DNA of 64,000 nucleotides from Effrenium voratum. Taxonomy: Eukaryota > Sar > Dinophyceae > Suessiales > Symbiodiniaceae. Location of the stretch: contig CAUJNA010001635.1 of NCBI GenBank assembly GCA_963377175.1, positions 763,907-827,906 on the forward strand, given 5' to 3'. The notes beneath the pieces are model-generated. The model was not told the origin of the DNA, made no database searches, and saw nothing but the letters and a program-made list of their open reading frames with translations. Of this stretch, positions 26,801 to 36,582 are shown piece after piece. The position numbers were made by a program, and so were the translations under genes. How positions within the stretch are numbered: position 1 is the stretch's first letter; the number at the start of each line of letters is the position of its first letter.

Positions 26801-29800
26801 GCGCCCCGCGTGAAGGGCACCACGCAATAGCTGCACCGCTCGTTGCCTCAGCCCCGGTCTTCCCGCGCCAGACCAAAAGCGGAACCGTGGGGATGAAAGT
26901 CTTACAGGGCGCCATGCATTGCTTTCATAGTCCCTTTGCCTATTTATGGTAAAACATGTCAGCAAGAGCTGAACAGCAGAAGAGCTCAATGGTGTGGCGA
27001 CGAACAGGGTGTTTGGCAGGGGTGCTTGGAGAAATGCCTATACACGCAGTCGCATCCAGCTCATTCTGAGAGCAACGTGGGAAGCACCTCTGCATCCAGG
27101 AGAGAATTGATGATCTGGCGCTTCTGCTCTGCAGCAGCCTTCGCTGCTTTCTGCCAGTCGCGTCTTGTGCGCACTTCGGCCACAGCTGCCTTGGTGATCG
27201 TGCCTTGCTGAGAAGTGCCGTGCTGCTTGCCACCATGCGTGCAAAGTTGTTCCGCTGCGACTAAAATACAAATGATAACACTTCCTTGAGGCCACGCCGT
27301 TTGTCAGGTCTGCAGCCAATCGGGATATGGCCAATATCACAACTTCGAGTTCAATTCACATGTTGACTCCTGCAAATAGACGGCCTCCTACAGCGTGACA
27401 GCTCCGCCAACAGTTGCCCGCTGAAGGCGAAGGCCTGTAGACAAATGCTCTCATTGCCATGGTAGCATACACACATGCCAATCGATACGGATATGATACC
27501 CTGAAACAGGAAAAACACATGTGCTGTGGTGATGCACAGGTAACTTGAGTATACTGAAGTTGCAAAGTCTCTCCCATGGCTGATGCCGGGCGAAACCAGT
27601 GCAAACAAAACACAACCGTGGACCAAGCCGTTGTGCTATGACGTTGTACGCCTGACGTGGCAAGCCCGGCTCCACCCATTGTACATATTATGCTTTGACA
27701 GTCTGCAATTGGCCTGCGTTGATTGCTTCATGCCAAGTCTTTCTCCGGGCCAGGGCACCACAAAGGCAAACTAATGATATCATGATATGGTTGCTTTTAA
27801 ACTCAAAACTGAAAGATACTGAAAGCATACGCAACTCAACTTCTGTGTCCCTTGCATACGACGCCGGCACCTTTCCCAGTGCAGGTGGTCTCATGTTGCA
27901 CGCCAAAGGGCGACAACCAAAAGCTAAGTCGCACAAAAAAAATGTCTTCTCCCAGCTACCTTGGGAAAACCAATTCGCGAAATCACCCTCATACACAAGC
28001 GTCCATGCGTGTGTATGCCCTGACGCGTCGGATCAGGGAGTCTTCACGGGGCACGTGCGGATCTATGGTTTTTACAGGATCTACGGTTCTTACAGAGTGG
28101 AGTTAACGCTCGACTCCTGACTGGAGTCCTGCGCATATTCGGGGATCTCTTGATAGACACCCTAGCTGTCAACAAAAATCACCTTATAGTGGATGGTTTG
28201 ATGACCAACTTAGATACTTACACAGAAAATATGGACAACCTCACAAAACCCAAGCAACGAGTTGCGCAAACCTCTCTCCCAACATAATGCTGGCAGTTGC
28301 TCTCAAACAAACAGGGGTTGCTCTTTTTTGAAAGCAGAATGGGAAACCATGGCAATTGAGGAAAGACAGCGTGTCCCTTTCGGCACTTCTCTTTGCCAAT
28401 GAAGGTTCAAGGAGCGTGTGTATTTCTGCCACCATGGATATACATACATACAGATTTTATTAATATGTATGTATATATGTACGTATGTACCCGTATTCCC
28501 TGGCCCACAAACTTGATAAAGAACATTGAACAAAATCCCAAATAGCAGTGTTATGTGTCGACAAGGCCAAAAGTCGTAAAACCCTATGTTGCTCAATCTG
28601 CCCAAAAAGCAGCCTTGCCTCCTTTCAGAGAGCGACCAGTTGCTAGAACATCCCCTCTCTCTTGAAAAGGTCCTCTTTCGTTATTCCCTACAGGAAATGT
28701 CTGCGGGCTGGTTCAAGAGCAGGGTGCTCACAACACACACCAAAGAATGGCCCAGAAAACAAAAGTCGAAGAGGAAACCGGAAGCCCAAAACTTACTATG
28801 GTTCTGATTGCTTCTGAAAGACTCATATGGAGAGTGGCGTTCTAATGATTCTAGGAACCAAGGTTGCTGCTGTCCCCGGGGTGTGTGCATGTGCGTGTAT
28901 ATATATATATATACATATTGTGTACATATTTTGTTTTGTTTGGAGGTCCCTGATGTTCGAGCACTGGAATGTTCAAGCTGAGTGGACAAAATAAGTGAGC
29001 TCTTCACTTCACGTCACCCCGATGGCCGCCCTGCCAACCGAGCCCCACACAGCCGTAGATGACGTTCACCCAGGCAGCCACGTTGGATTGCCTCTGACGG
29101 GATAGCCGCATCTAAACGTCAGCCCATGAAAGTTCTGGCTGTATCTGAGATACTGAGATGGGCACACCCCTGGGTGTGCTTTTTGAGGGTTCCAAGGACC
29201 TTGTGGTTGCGAGCCCGTTGCCCAATCGCTTGAAACCAAACATGAATCAAACCTGGACATACAACTCCTCACGTGAAACCAAACATGATTAGCTAGACAT
29301 GCGAAACTAAACATGAGCATCAAAGCTGCCACCTCCCCCGTCTGACCTGCGCGAAAAAAAACAAGCAACCACTTCCCCAATCCTCAGAAAATGCTCATTT
29401 GCACACACACACACAAAAGCCTTGGCATTCCGTTGCCAGCTGAATGGCCGAGACGAATCGCAGTCGAGAACAACATCTCCCTGACAACAACCACATTGCC
29501 ACATGCAAGAAGTTGAATCGCAAACTCCTTCTCTTCCCAGCGTGAACCAAAGCGCAAAAGAGACCACCTCTTCCAGTAACCAGCCCCCACATTCACGTTG
29601 TAAACTCCAGGATGACAAGATGTGCAGGCCCTTTAGCTTGCCCAGCAGCTTCTTCTTTGGGATGTCTCCCTGTTGCCAGTTCACTCAACACGCAGGGCCC
29701 GTATGGGGCTTGGAGGTATGGTTGTATACCCATCAGAGCAAAGGCTATGGAAGGAAAGCTTCCCGCCAATTTCACAGGAACCCCAGGCCCAGGCAGTCGG

Positions 29801-32800
29801 TACCCACAATGCCGCACTTCCGGAGGGAGATCCAAGCAAGCCAAAAAAGTGGGCGACGCCGAGCCCCGGTCTCTAAGCAAGCTGATTCTCAACCCAAATT
29901 ATTTTCCGGCAAACCTGCCAAACCAGGGCGCATGCCTCAAAGTTACATTCACCTCCGAATCTCACTCCTGAACAATCCAATGGAAAAAAGGAACCTACCC
30001 CAAAGCAACCAGCCTGGCTCCCCATCCGCAGCTCTCGGTGGAAAATCGCCTTTTTGTCACCACCAAAGTGAGATATTATTATGTCCATCCCCATGACTAC
30101 TTGATCAGAACAAGGGGAATCGGGATCCCCTTGGTATCACAGAAGGTAGCCCTCAGTTGCCAAAGGACCTAGAATAACACGGACATTTAGCGGAAATTCA
30201 AAGGTCATTTCGGGTCGATTCTTGGGCAGCCCATACACCCCCTCCCAGAGCAGCTCACCTGTTGGGAACCGTGAGGTCCTCCATGATGCGCGCGTCCTCC
30301 GTGGCGCAAATCTGGCCCCCTGGCATCGGTTTCTGTGGCGCTCAACGGGCGTCTTTGACTTGTTGGTGCTCAGTGGGAGTGTCCCAAAGTTTTGGGAATG
30401 AAAACAGGTATTCCCTTAAAGGGAACCATAGGGGATAGTTTATATGGGACATTCCCTCGTTCCCTGCTGAGAACCAGCAAGTTGAGGGAACCCGTTTAAG
30501 GTTGGTTTTTGGGGGTGTTTCTAAAGTGGAAACAAATGCAAAACCCGTCTTGTTTCTAATCCCCATTTTGAGATAGCACATGGCTAACCAATTCAGCTCT
30601 TCAGCTGCCTAAGGGAAACGCAAGCATCACTGGCTAGATAGGCCCACTGTATATTCCTTATGAGTTGAAGGGGAAAAGGCAATCTTTGGTAACAAGCCGG
30701 AAAAGCAACCCTGGTGTCCTTTTTTGTGGGTGCCCTTTTTGCGTACCATATCCTGCATCACAAAAGGAATCGCAGCACCGCTTTGTTTCATTGGAACGGG
30801 GCCCGTACATAGCCCCCATACACCCAGGTGATTGATTCAGAGCTCCACTCCACAGCTTCAGCTCACGTTGAAAGGGCGTAACACCCAAATGCTCATATTT
30901 AAGCCCCTCTCCAATACGGATGAAGAAACCCGTCCTACTGTGGGTGGACGAAATCCCCAAATATTAAAAAGGGAGCGCGAGGGCGCGCAACCCCGATGCT
31001 GCCACGGCGATGCAGGATGCTGTCCACCCGCCGTATGGGGGGAGTTCCCTCCAAAAGTGAATCGATCGGCCTGTCAAGGACTCGCTCAGCACATCCGCCA
31101 GGCGGTTGGCATACTGGGGGCCCACCACAACGTCCACCTCGCGCAGGAAGCCACCAATCCCGGGTTCCATGGCTCTGACCCTAGAAAAAGGAACTTAAAA
31201 TCAAAGAAAGCACTGGGAATCTTGAGAAATAGATTGATATTTGTTATTGGTCGCACGCTACACACATCCTTGGTGATGCTGCCTTAGCGGAGTGGCCAAG
31301 AACACCCCACACATTGCTCGCTGGTGAGCTCTCGGAAATGCGGGATGAACAAACAGATTCTCTAAATCAGCTAAAATGGAATCTCAGCGCACTTGCAGCC
31401 CTTTTGTCATACGTCCTCTCATGGAAAAAAGGCCTGCCATGTCATGGTTTTCTTAGGATTCCTCACAAAGGTCAGAGTCGGCTTTCCGATTCGCCTCTGG
31501 CATCGCCCGGAGGAGCTGCTCCCCTTCCTGCTGCGCCACGCACCTTGCAGATTGAGTTCCCAGAGCACTCCAAGTTCTGGAGGCTACTTCTGTAACGGCA
31601 GTTTCCCGAAATATGTGGCAGGGCAGAGGAAGGACAACTCAGGCCGCTTCGGTTGGGGACATCCACTCACCGGAGTTAGACAATCCCCGTCCCAGTGTCA
31701 ACGCACGTGTTCCCAATAGCAAGGCTGGGCAAAGGTCTGGGGTGACAAGTCAAAAGGGAAAACATCTCTTAAACTCTGATGGACCCAATCCATGTCGCAC
31801 CAGGTAGCTGATTTATCCCCTAACCTCCATTCTACGGGCAAAGAGCCGAGGGAGTTTCATGCAGCTCAAGGTCGTATTGGAAGGTTATTTGGACGTCCCG
31901 AAGCACAAACTATCTTGGTGAGAAGCTTCACCAAGCCGACAGCCAGTTGCAGTATCGATTGCAAGCAACGCTTGTTCGTATTCCTTGCGGTGCCGTCTGC
32001 CACATATACGGCCTCAGCTTATAGCGTCTAAGCCACGGACACCAGACATAAGTTTGATTCCCCCGACCAGACATGAGCAAAGGTCTTCATAGTGCTCCCT
32101 ACTGCCATGGGAGGTTGATTGGTATCACCAATTGGTAGAAGTTCATTGCGAATTGAGACGCCCGGTGACTCGAAACAAGCGTTTGGAGGACCCTTGACTC
32201 ATGACTCTTCTGGGAGTGTCTCACAATAGGGGAACCTCCAACAATGGTTGATTTCCTTTTGGTGTCCCTGCAAAACCACCCAAAAACAAGACCCTTAAAA
32301 AAGACACACCCCTATAAACGTCACCTTTCAATGGGAAATGATGGACAATTTCTCCTTCAAATGTGATGCTTGAATACGTGTCGATAAGGGACAAGTGTAG
32401 CATATCCTGTGAGACACGCCAGCTCACAAAGGGGACTCTCCGCTGTGAAATCCCGTACCAAGGTCACCGGAGCACCCTCAAAACCACACACACACACACA
32501 CGCGTGTTGAAACGGGCATCTTTACCCCCCTCAACGCTGTCCATTCGTCCGCGGAACCCACTGACCACCAGTGTCACGGGATCCCCGCGCCGCTTCCTCT
32601 GGAGGTGGGAGTCCAGGCGGGCGTAGACCTTCTTCTCCGCCTCCAAGCAACTTGCTAGCTCGCAGTGTCAAGCATATTGATCTTTTTTGTGGGGGATTGC
32701 AGTTTGAAGTTTGAAGCCAAAGGAAAACCGTTGCGCCATTCCCGAGGCGTCCCCCCTCAAAAAAAAGCGAAGAGCCGCCCATCTCTTTTGGAAAATGCGG

Positions 32801-35800
32801 CCAGGGGCACCTGCCAAAGCCAGGATCGGAGCACAAATGGGTGGGTGTTTTTAGGATCCCCGATCCCCCCCTCCCCCCAAAAAAATAACTACACATGGGT
32901 GCGTTTTTGAGGAGCCCCCCCCCTCTCCAAAAAAAAGGAAAAACACAAAAAGAGTACAAACAACAAGGATGGTGGTTCTTTGGGTTTCCCTTTATGTAAA
33001 CCAACAAGAGTCGGATACCCCTCAAAACAGACCCAAGCCAATGAAGAAAACAAAGGATGGCACCAACTGTTTGAGATGTAGGTCCCAGAATGATGGACCC
33101 CTTGCTCGCTTGTCATCCAGAGAATCGACATCCAGAGAATCGACAGTAAGCCTGGTATAAAGACATGAAATAGCTGGAGGCCCTTGGTGTAGAGTCAAGC
33201 ATGCTCTTTTGCTTGCTCCCAAGGAATTCACCGCCAAGAAATCGTACCAAACCAATCAACTGCCAGTAAAAAATTGTCCGCTGTTTCCACATGTTCCTAT
33301 CCGTTTGAAACCAAGCTGCTGGGTCTGTCTCTAGTCACTAAAGTCAGGAAAAACTCCTCTGGGTTTGTTTTAAAGGGAAACCCAAGGGATATCCACTATT
33401 TTGGAGGGTCCACTGAAAAAAAACACCCATTTGCTGCAATGTCAACTTGGAAAGGCTCCCCATCTCTCGACAGTCCCCTTCCACCAGAGTTCACAAATAT
33501 CTCAGCCCAATGTCAATATCCGTCAATATCCCAGCTGACAAATGGGAGGAACTGGCTTGGCTCATGTGTACCATGACCAAAATACAAAGCCGGCTTGGGG
33601 TAAATGCGGTATTCCGGGGGGACGGTCATCCAGCCTTCAGGCGAAGACATCACGAAGCTTCGAGTCTACACAGGAAACATAACAAGACTAAGTGCCTTGA
33701 CCATTGTACACGCGCAGATCTACAATATGTGAGACCACCAAAATAACGGTAGTTTACGAGTCACTGACTGCAATTGTCTCGCTTGCTTTCAACTCAGGCA
33801 ATCTGTAGGATTGAGAACCGCCTCTGTGTCTGGGTATCTTTGAGGGACCCCCCACACTAGTGGTTGTCCTTTGGGCTTTTCCCTTTAAAGCCCTCCCAAA
33901 AGCGGGCACCGTCGAAAAACAACACCAAATGCGTTGCATCTTCGGAAAGTTCGAACTGCCTTGTCGCGAATGGAGCAAGTGTTCAAGACCACCACATCAG
34001 CCAATTGCTCTTCCACGCGCTCCAGCCCCAGAGATTGCAGCTGACCTGCGCAAACTTGAAGCCGAAGGGACTTCGCTTGTGTGTGTGTGTGTCCTATGAT
34101 CTGCCAAAGTAACCAAACATGCTGTGCACTCATGAGCAGCCATCGTTTTGATCAACCCGTCTGGTCTTATTTGTTCGTTCTCTAGGATGCACATCATGCT
34201 GCTCACACTAGCTCATTTGGCTGTCTGCTGAACATGTAGGTTCTGGGGCTTGAGCTCTTCACGGTTTCTTCCAGTCAACCTCTGCCATCATGCTCCTTCA
34301 AGTTGGCTGGTCTGCTACCTGCCTGGCATTCTTACTTGAAAGAAACACACAAATGGGACAAGGCTGATCTGTGGGGTTGCTATGATTAAGCGTGGCTCCC
34401 AAAAAACGGGACTCACAAAAGCGTCGAACAATAAAGCCGCGTTTTGCGAGAGAGACTCTTTGACTGGCCTTTGCTGGCAGTTTAATCTGCCCTCAGAGGC
34501 ACGGGGTAATCAAAATCATGCCCCACCAGCAGGTCCAAAAGCGACAACCACTCCCAGCTTTCAACGAGCAAGGGCATGTTCTTGACCTTCACATAAAACC
34601 CCGACCTTCACAATACTACATTGACTGCCAACAGCGGAGGACTCTTTCCCAGAGAATCTTTCAGACATGTTACTCAAGAAACCCGAGAACTCAACCATTT
34701 GGCAGTGATTCTCGAAAAGAGTTGGTACGCAAAATGGCGCCTTGTGAAAAGAAAGACTAAAACCTGCCTTAACCCAATAATTGTCATTGTGAGCCATACC
34801 CATAAGTCCCGAACTTTCAATGGGCCCAGGGAATGTGGAGATAACATGATATCAGTGGGGTCATGGTTGCCCTCCTTGCACAGCTTCTGGTTTGGCAAGC
34901 AAATTTAAAACCATCGGGGTTCCAAAGATCGGTTGTACTAGTGAGACTATAGTGGCGTATTGGCATATATGCATCTGTCTTTTCTTCTTGTCTGAGCGTG
35001 CCTTTTTTTGGTGGTTTTTGGGGACGGTGGGTCCTCTACAAGAAGACACGCCCAAATAATGCAATGTACTTGGTGTACAACAGAATGGTGGTTGTGAAAC
35101 TCCTTTTCAGGGTTGTTTTTCTAGGTCAGCAATGAGGGAACGTCTGGCTAAATACGATCCACGTGTAATTGCAAAAGACCCACGGGGGGCAAAGCTGGAT
35201 CCAAACTTCTGCAGCCTGAACCAGCCTGGTTGTTTTTGGATCCCGGTTGGTCTGGGCGCTCGGTTTAACCAAAGCACTGCACTCATTTTCGGGCAAGACT
35301 GGCAAAACGGCTTCTGGTGCCCGCAAAAAAAAACAGGAACTGATCAGAACCCGTTCGAACAAGACTCGTTAAATGGTCAGTAAGCCTAAGGTAGGGGACT
35401 TACCATTGGGTCGAGATTTAATTTGGGATGTTTTTGGTTCTAATTTAGGATTTTTGTTGCTTTCCGTCCTGGCTAGTAAAATGCTCTATTTTTACAGTTG
35501 TTCTTCTCACCAGATGTACGTATTACAACATCATCAGCATCGTTTTCAACATCCCCCGCATGTCCAGCCAACATCCCAGCAAATCGAGCGCCTCGGCTTC
35601 CTACATCCTCAGCATCAACAGTTCCTCTCCGGCAAGGTAGGCAGGCATTTATGTATGCATGTCAAAAAGAGGGGGGGTCCCCTCATGATGGTAAAAGTGA
35701 GGATTCAAATACGGGTGCAAATTAATCCCTGTAACACACCTAAAACGTAGCGGGGGGGTTGGGGGGCGGCAGCCCCCTCGATGATGATCAAAAAAGTGAT

Positions 35801-36323
35801 GATTCAATTAGGGGCCCCCATGATGATCGAAAAAGTGATGATTCAATTGGCGATGCTGAGCAGCGGAACTGGCAGGCAATGCAGAGGATGCGAAAAGCCA
35901 AAGCCGCAAAAGCCGCATGAACCCAATAACAACCGCAAAGACAAACAGAGAGGAACTGTGAATGCAGAGGATGCGAAACGAAAAGCCACAAAAGCCACAA
36001 GAACCCGCGTAAAAGCCACAAAAGCCAAAAAGCCGAAAAGCCACCCACCCTGAAAAACAAAAACAACCCTCTAAAAAACACCTTATAACCCACAGGGAAA
36101 AATACAACATCTCAAAAATAAAAATATAATATTCATAAATTGAGTGGACACAGTTACAAAATCAATTGAGAATGGGAAATCAACAAAATACAACATGGGA
36201 ATTCACAGAAATTCGCTTGTTCCCTGCTCGCGAAAAATTTGGGACAGCCCTACGTCCCGGTCATTCCGCGCCTTCCATGCGCTCGGAGTCGGCTTGGTTC
36301 ATCTGGCAGCCCATGGTGATCAC
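14741..36323 (-). CDS. miaB: MiaB-type tRNA (N6-isopentenyladenosine(37)-C2)-methylthiotransferase, 23 exons
   Basis: Radical SAM 4Fe-4S enzyme that adds a methylthio group at C2 of N6-isopentenyl-A37 in tRNA. Joined minus-strand exons read as one frame of about 516 residues. The N-terminal UPF0004 domain has its three cluster cysteines ([30 protein letters not shown]). The radical SAM domain has the CxxxCxxC motif split over an intron (YGC / NERCSYC). Later blocks are [52 protein letters not shown] and AAYSPRPNT, followed by a TRAM-like end. The blocks resemble cyanobacterial MiaB more than CDK5RAP1 or CDKAL1, so a plastid enzyme is inferred. All 22 exon junctions keep phase. Thirteen introns start GC, four GT, four GA and one is ambiguous. 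The first exon with the start codon and the stop are not resolved. Confidence 0.93.
15243..15314 (-). CDS. miaB: MiaB exon 22, last TRAM strands
   Basis: 24 codons reading [20 protein letters not shown] then VWRR. FVQVEF...LKGLLMG can be aligned to the family's closing F-V-x-V-x-I...L-x-G strands. Third positions are about 80% G/C. The 3' junction is CAG/GGT: the intron starts GG, or GT if shifted one base. Confidence 0.65.
16310..16342. repeat. (TC)n then (TA)n microsatellite
   Basis: TCTCTCTCTCTCTC runs into ACATATATATATATATATA. Confidence 0.95.
16458..16556 (-). CDS. MiaB exon 21, lineage-specific insert
   Basis: 33 codons in phase 0 at both ends. Reads [14 protein letters not shown] then [19 protein letters not shown]. 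Canonical CAG/GTTTTG donor. Low-complexity Pro/Arg/Ala composition. A second minus frame is about equally GC-rich at third positions, so the frame rests on phase matching. Confidence 0.55.
16630..16697. repeat. TA-rich microsatellite
   Basis: Interrupted TATATATA / ATAATATG runs. Confidence 0.93.
17886..17983. mobile_element. MITE family C, copy 1
   Basis: Starts GGGTTGATGAATATTCC and ends CTGATCAACCCCC, with an interior of GACCATGGTTAACTTTTTCC and GGTCATCC as in the other copies. It lies in a MiaB intron. Confidence 0.75.
18014..18080 (-). CDS. MiaB exon 20, lineage-specific insert in TRAM
   Basis: Reads LSRNV then [17 protein letters not shown]. Phase fits both neighbours and a pyrimidine tract precedes the acceptor. 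There is no family match, so it is a probable Gly/Arg-rich insertion within the TRAM domain. GC donor. Confidence 0.55.
18690..18776 (-). CDS. miaB: MiaB exon 19, TRAM domain
   Basis: Reads PG then [20 protein letters not shown] and HFEVDG, matching the TRAM L-x-G-R-x-R-x-x-R-L block. 28 of 29 third positions are G or C in this frame. GA donor (GGAG/GAGTCC). Confidence 0.85.
19312..19346 (-). CDS. miaB: MiaB exon 18 (35-base micro-exon)
   Basis: Reads [11 protein letters not shown] plus two bases, the first TRAM strand (family VxVLVE). It exactly bridges the phases of exons 17 and 19. GC donor. Confidence 0.87.
19578..19717 (-). repeat. C-rich tract (G-rich in the MiaB transcript)
   Basis: CCCCAACCCCACCCCCC-type repeats on the plus strand. 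On the minus transcript the tract begins at the donor of MiaB exon 17 and has many runs of three or more G. Confidence 0.85.
19711..19794 (-). CDS. miaB: MiaB exon 17
   Basis: Reads [18 protein letters not shown] then [10 protein letters not shown], the helix before the TRAM domain. GC donor. The intron begins directly with a G-rich tract. Confidence 0.92.
19888..19992. repeat. Dispersed hairpin repeat family E
   Basis: Carries TTTCCTTTTGGTGTCC, then CACCAAAAACGGGGCACC, then AAAGACACGCCCAT. TTTTGGTG and CACCAAAA can pair. The same order recurs at least eight times in the window. Confidence 0.75.
20739..20825 (-). CDS. miaB: MiaB exon 16
   Basis: Reads DVGFLT then [20 protein letters not shown] and VPE, the conserved N-x-A-A-Y-S-P-R-P-x-T block. 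GA donor (GAG/GAGACC). Confidence 0.94.
21817..21867 (-). CDS. miaB: MiaB exon 15
   Basis: Reads [17 protein letters not shown]. The family normally runs GETEEQF, so the five leading residues are either an insertion or an acceptor chosen too early. It is the only MiaB acceptor here not followed by G. GA donor (CAG/GAGTCA). Confidence 0.85.
22453..22537 (-). CDS. miaB: MiaB exon 14
   Basis: Reads [15 protein letters not shown] then [13 protein letters not shown], the conserved [10 protein letters not shown] block. GC donor (GAG/GCTCGA). Confidence 0.95.
23482..23582 (-). CDS. miaB: MiaB exon 13
   Basis: Reads DVPAVC then [20 protein letters not shown] and GYTATRY plus two bases. This is the most diagnostic block of the methylthiotransferase radical SAM barrel. 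GC donor (TACAG/GCAGCG). Confidence 0.96.
23632..23706. repeat. Dispersed hairpin repeat family E
   Basis: TTTCCTCTTGGTGTCCC, AAGCCCAAAAAGGGTACCC, TCAAAAAAGACAAACCCAAA. It lies in the 28-base-region intron just upstream of MiaB exon 13. Confidence 0.7.
23734..23767 (-). CDS. miaB: MiaB exon 12 (34-base micro-exon)
   Basis: Reads [11 protein letters not shown] after one base that completes the Arg of TSHPR. Its place in the family alignment (helix after SHPR) and both phases fit. GC donor is the best reading. Confidence 0.85.
24606..24680 (-). CDS. miaB: MiaB exon 11
   Basis: Reads [19 protein letters not shown] then LTSHP and two bases. This is the conserved GIERIRFxTSHPR block. GC donor (CCCAG/GCGGG). 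Confidence 0.95.
25322..25364 (-). CDS. miaB: MiaB exon 10
   Basis: Reads [13 protein letters not shown] between partial codons. GA donor (CGGAG/GACTGC). It joins in frame to exon 11 through an AG/G arginine codon. Confidence 0.92.
25396..25465. repeat. TA / TACA microsatellite
   Basis: TATATATATATATGTGTACA, (ATAC)n and TATATATATATAT. It lies just downstream of the acceptor region of MiaB exon 10. Confidence 0.92.
26336..26381 (-). CDS. miaB: MiaB exon 9
   Basis: Reads [15 protein letters not shown] plus one base. With the next exon it gives the family's TLLGQN block. GC donor (CTAG/GCAGGG). Confidence 0.93.
26764..26846 (-). CDS. miaB: MiaB exon 8, radical SAM cluster motif
   Basis: Reads (C)[19 protein letters not shown] then PPESIKRE. 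It completes the radical SAM motif C-N-E-R-C-S-Y-C that binds the SAM-ligating 4Fe-4S cluster. GC donor (GAG/GCGTG). Confidence 0.95.
29051..29091 (-). CDS. miaB: MiaB exon 7
   Basis: 41 bases reading [13 protein letters not shown] and the first base of the Cys codon of the CxxxCxxC motif. GT donor. The next exon supplies GC, so the intron interrupts a cluster cysteine codon. Confidence 0.93.
30259..30319 (-). CDS. miaB: MiaB exon 6
   Basis: Reads [19 protein letters not shown] between partial codons. It is the linker before the radical SAM domain. Strong canonical donor CAG/GTGAGC. Confidence 0.93.
30396..30485. repeat. Dispersed repeat family F, copy 2
   Basis: TTCCCTTAAAGGGAACCATA, then TTTATATGGGACATTCC and GCTGAGAACCAGCAAG. 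It has an internal palindrome (CCCTTAAAGGG) and lies close to MiaB exon 6. Confidence 0.78.
31071..31137 (-). CDS. miaB: MiaB exon 5
   Basis: Reads [17 protein letters not shown] then SESLT and one base. This is the family's xPEVDxVxGPQ block when joined to exon 4. GC donor. Confidence 0.92.
31495..31543 (-). CDS. miaB: MiaB exon 4
   Basis: Reads [16 protein letters not shown] with the third UPF0004 cysteine. One leading base completes Gly with the previous exon. GC donor (GAG/GCGAAT). Confidence 0.93.
32225..32327. repeat. Dispersed hairpin repeat family E
   Basis: TTTCCTTTTGGTGTCCC, AAACCACCCAAAAACAAG, TTAAAAAAGACACACCCC. It lies in a MiaB intron. Confidence 0.72.
32558..32640 (-). CDS. 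miaB: MiaB exon 3
   Basis: Reads [19 protein letters not shown] then DPVTLVVS and two bases. It joins in phase to the preceding RDK, giving the family's RDKAE..VY block. Canonical GT donor (AGTGG/GTTCC). Confidence 0.92.
33842..33937. repeat. Dispersed hairpin repeat family E
   Basis: GGTTGTCCTTTGGGCTTTTC, CCCTTTAAAGCCCTCCC, AAAGCGGGCACCGTCGAAAA. It starts only 23 bases after MiaB exon 2 on the transcript. Confidence 0.7.
33960..34045 (-). CDS. miaB: MiaB exon 2
   Basis: Two bases complete a Gly, then 28 codons ending [14 protein letters not shown], with the second UPF0004 cysteine. Acceptor GCGCAG/G, donor AAG/GC. Confidence 0.93.
35676..35852 (+). repeat. Imperfect tandem repeat, unit about 40 bases
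   Basis: CATGATGATCGAAAAAGTGA plus TGATTCAATTAGGGGCCCC recurs two clear times and once degenerate (from 35676), separated by a G-run. Confidence 0.75.
35876..36046 (+). repeat. AAAAGCCAC repeat with a duplicated AATGCAGAGGATGCGAAA block
   Basis: AATGCAGAGGATGCGAAA occurs twice about 83 bases apart, each followed by runs of AAAGCC(A/G)CAAAAGCC. Confidence 0.75.
36272..36323 (-). CDS. miaB: MiaB exon 1 (first found)
   Basis: Reads [17 protein letters not shown] plus one base. It carries the first cluster cysteine of the UPF0004 domain. AG acceptor, GC donor (GAAG/GCGCGG). The exon starts in phase 0, so at least one upstream exon with the start codon is missing. Confidence 0.92.
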
Positions 36324-36478
36324 CTTCCGTCCACGAGCAGGTTGCTGGGACATGAGACGGATGAAGGACAATATAAAGCAGAAAGAAGACACAACAAGAT
36401 AGAAGAGCATGAGAAAGAAGAAAGAAGAAAGACCACTAATCCGCGGAATGAACTTGAAGAAAGAACAAATAACATACC

Positions 36479-36582
36479 CTCCCACCAATTCACATGGAAC
36501 CTGACTCAAAGTTCGGGGGCGTCCTGGTTTGGATCACTTCCCTTTTGAAGGGACCTTCAAATTCCATGTGAATTGGTGGGAG
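36479..36582. mobile_element. MITE family D, copy 1
   Basis: 104 bases with a perfect 21-base terminal inverted repeat (CTCCCACCAATTCACATGGA...TCCATGTGAATTGGTGGGAG). It lies about 150 bases upstream of the first MiaB exon found. Confidence 0.88.
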
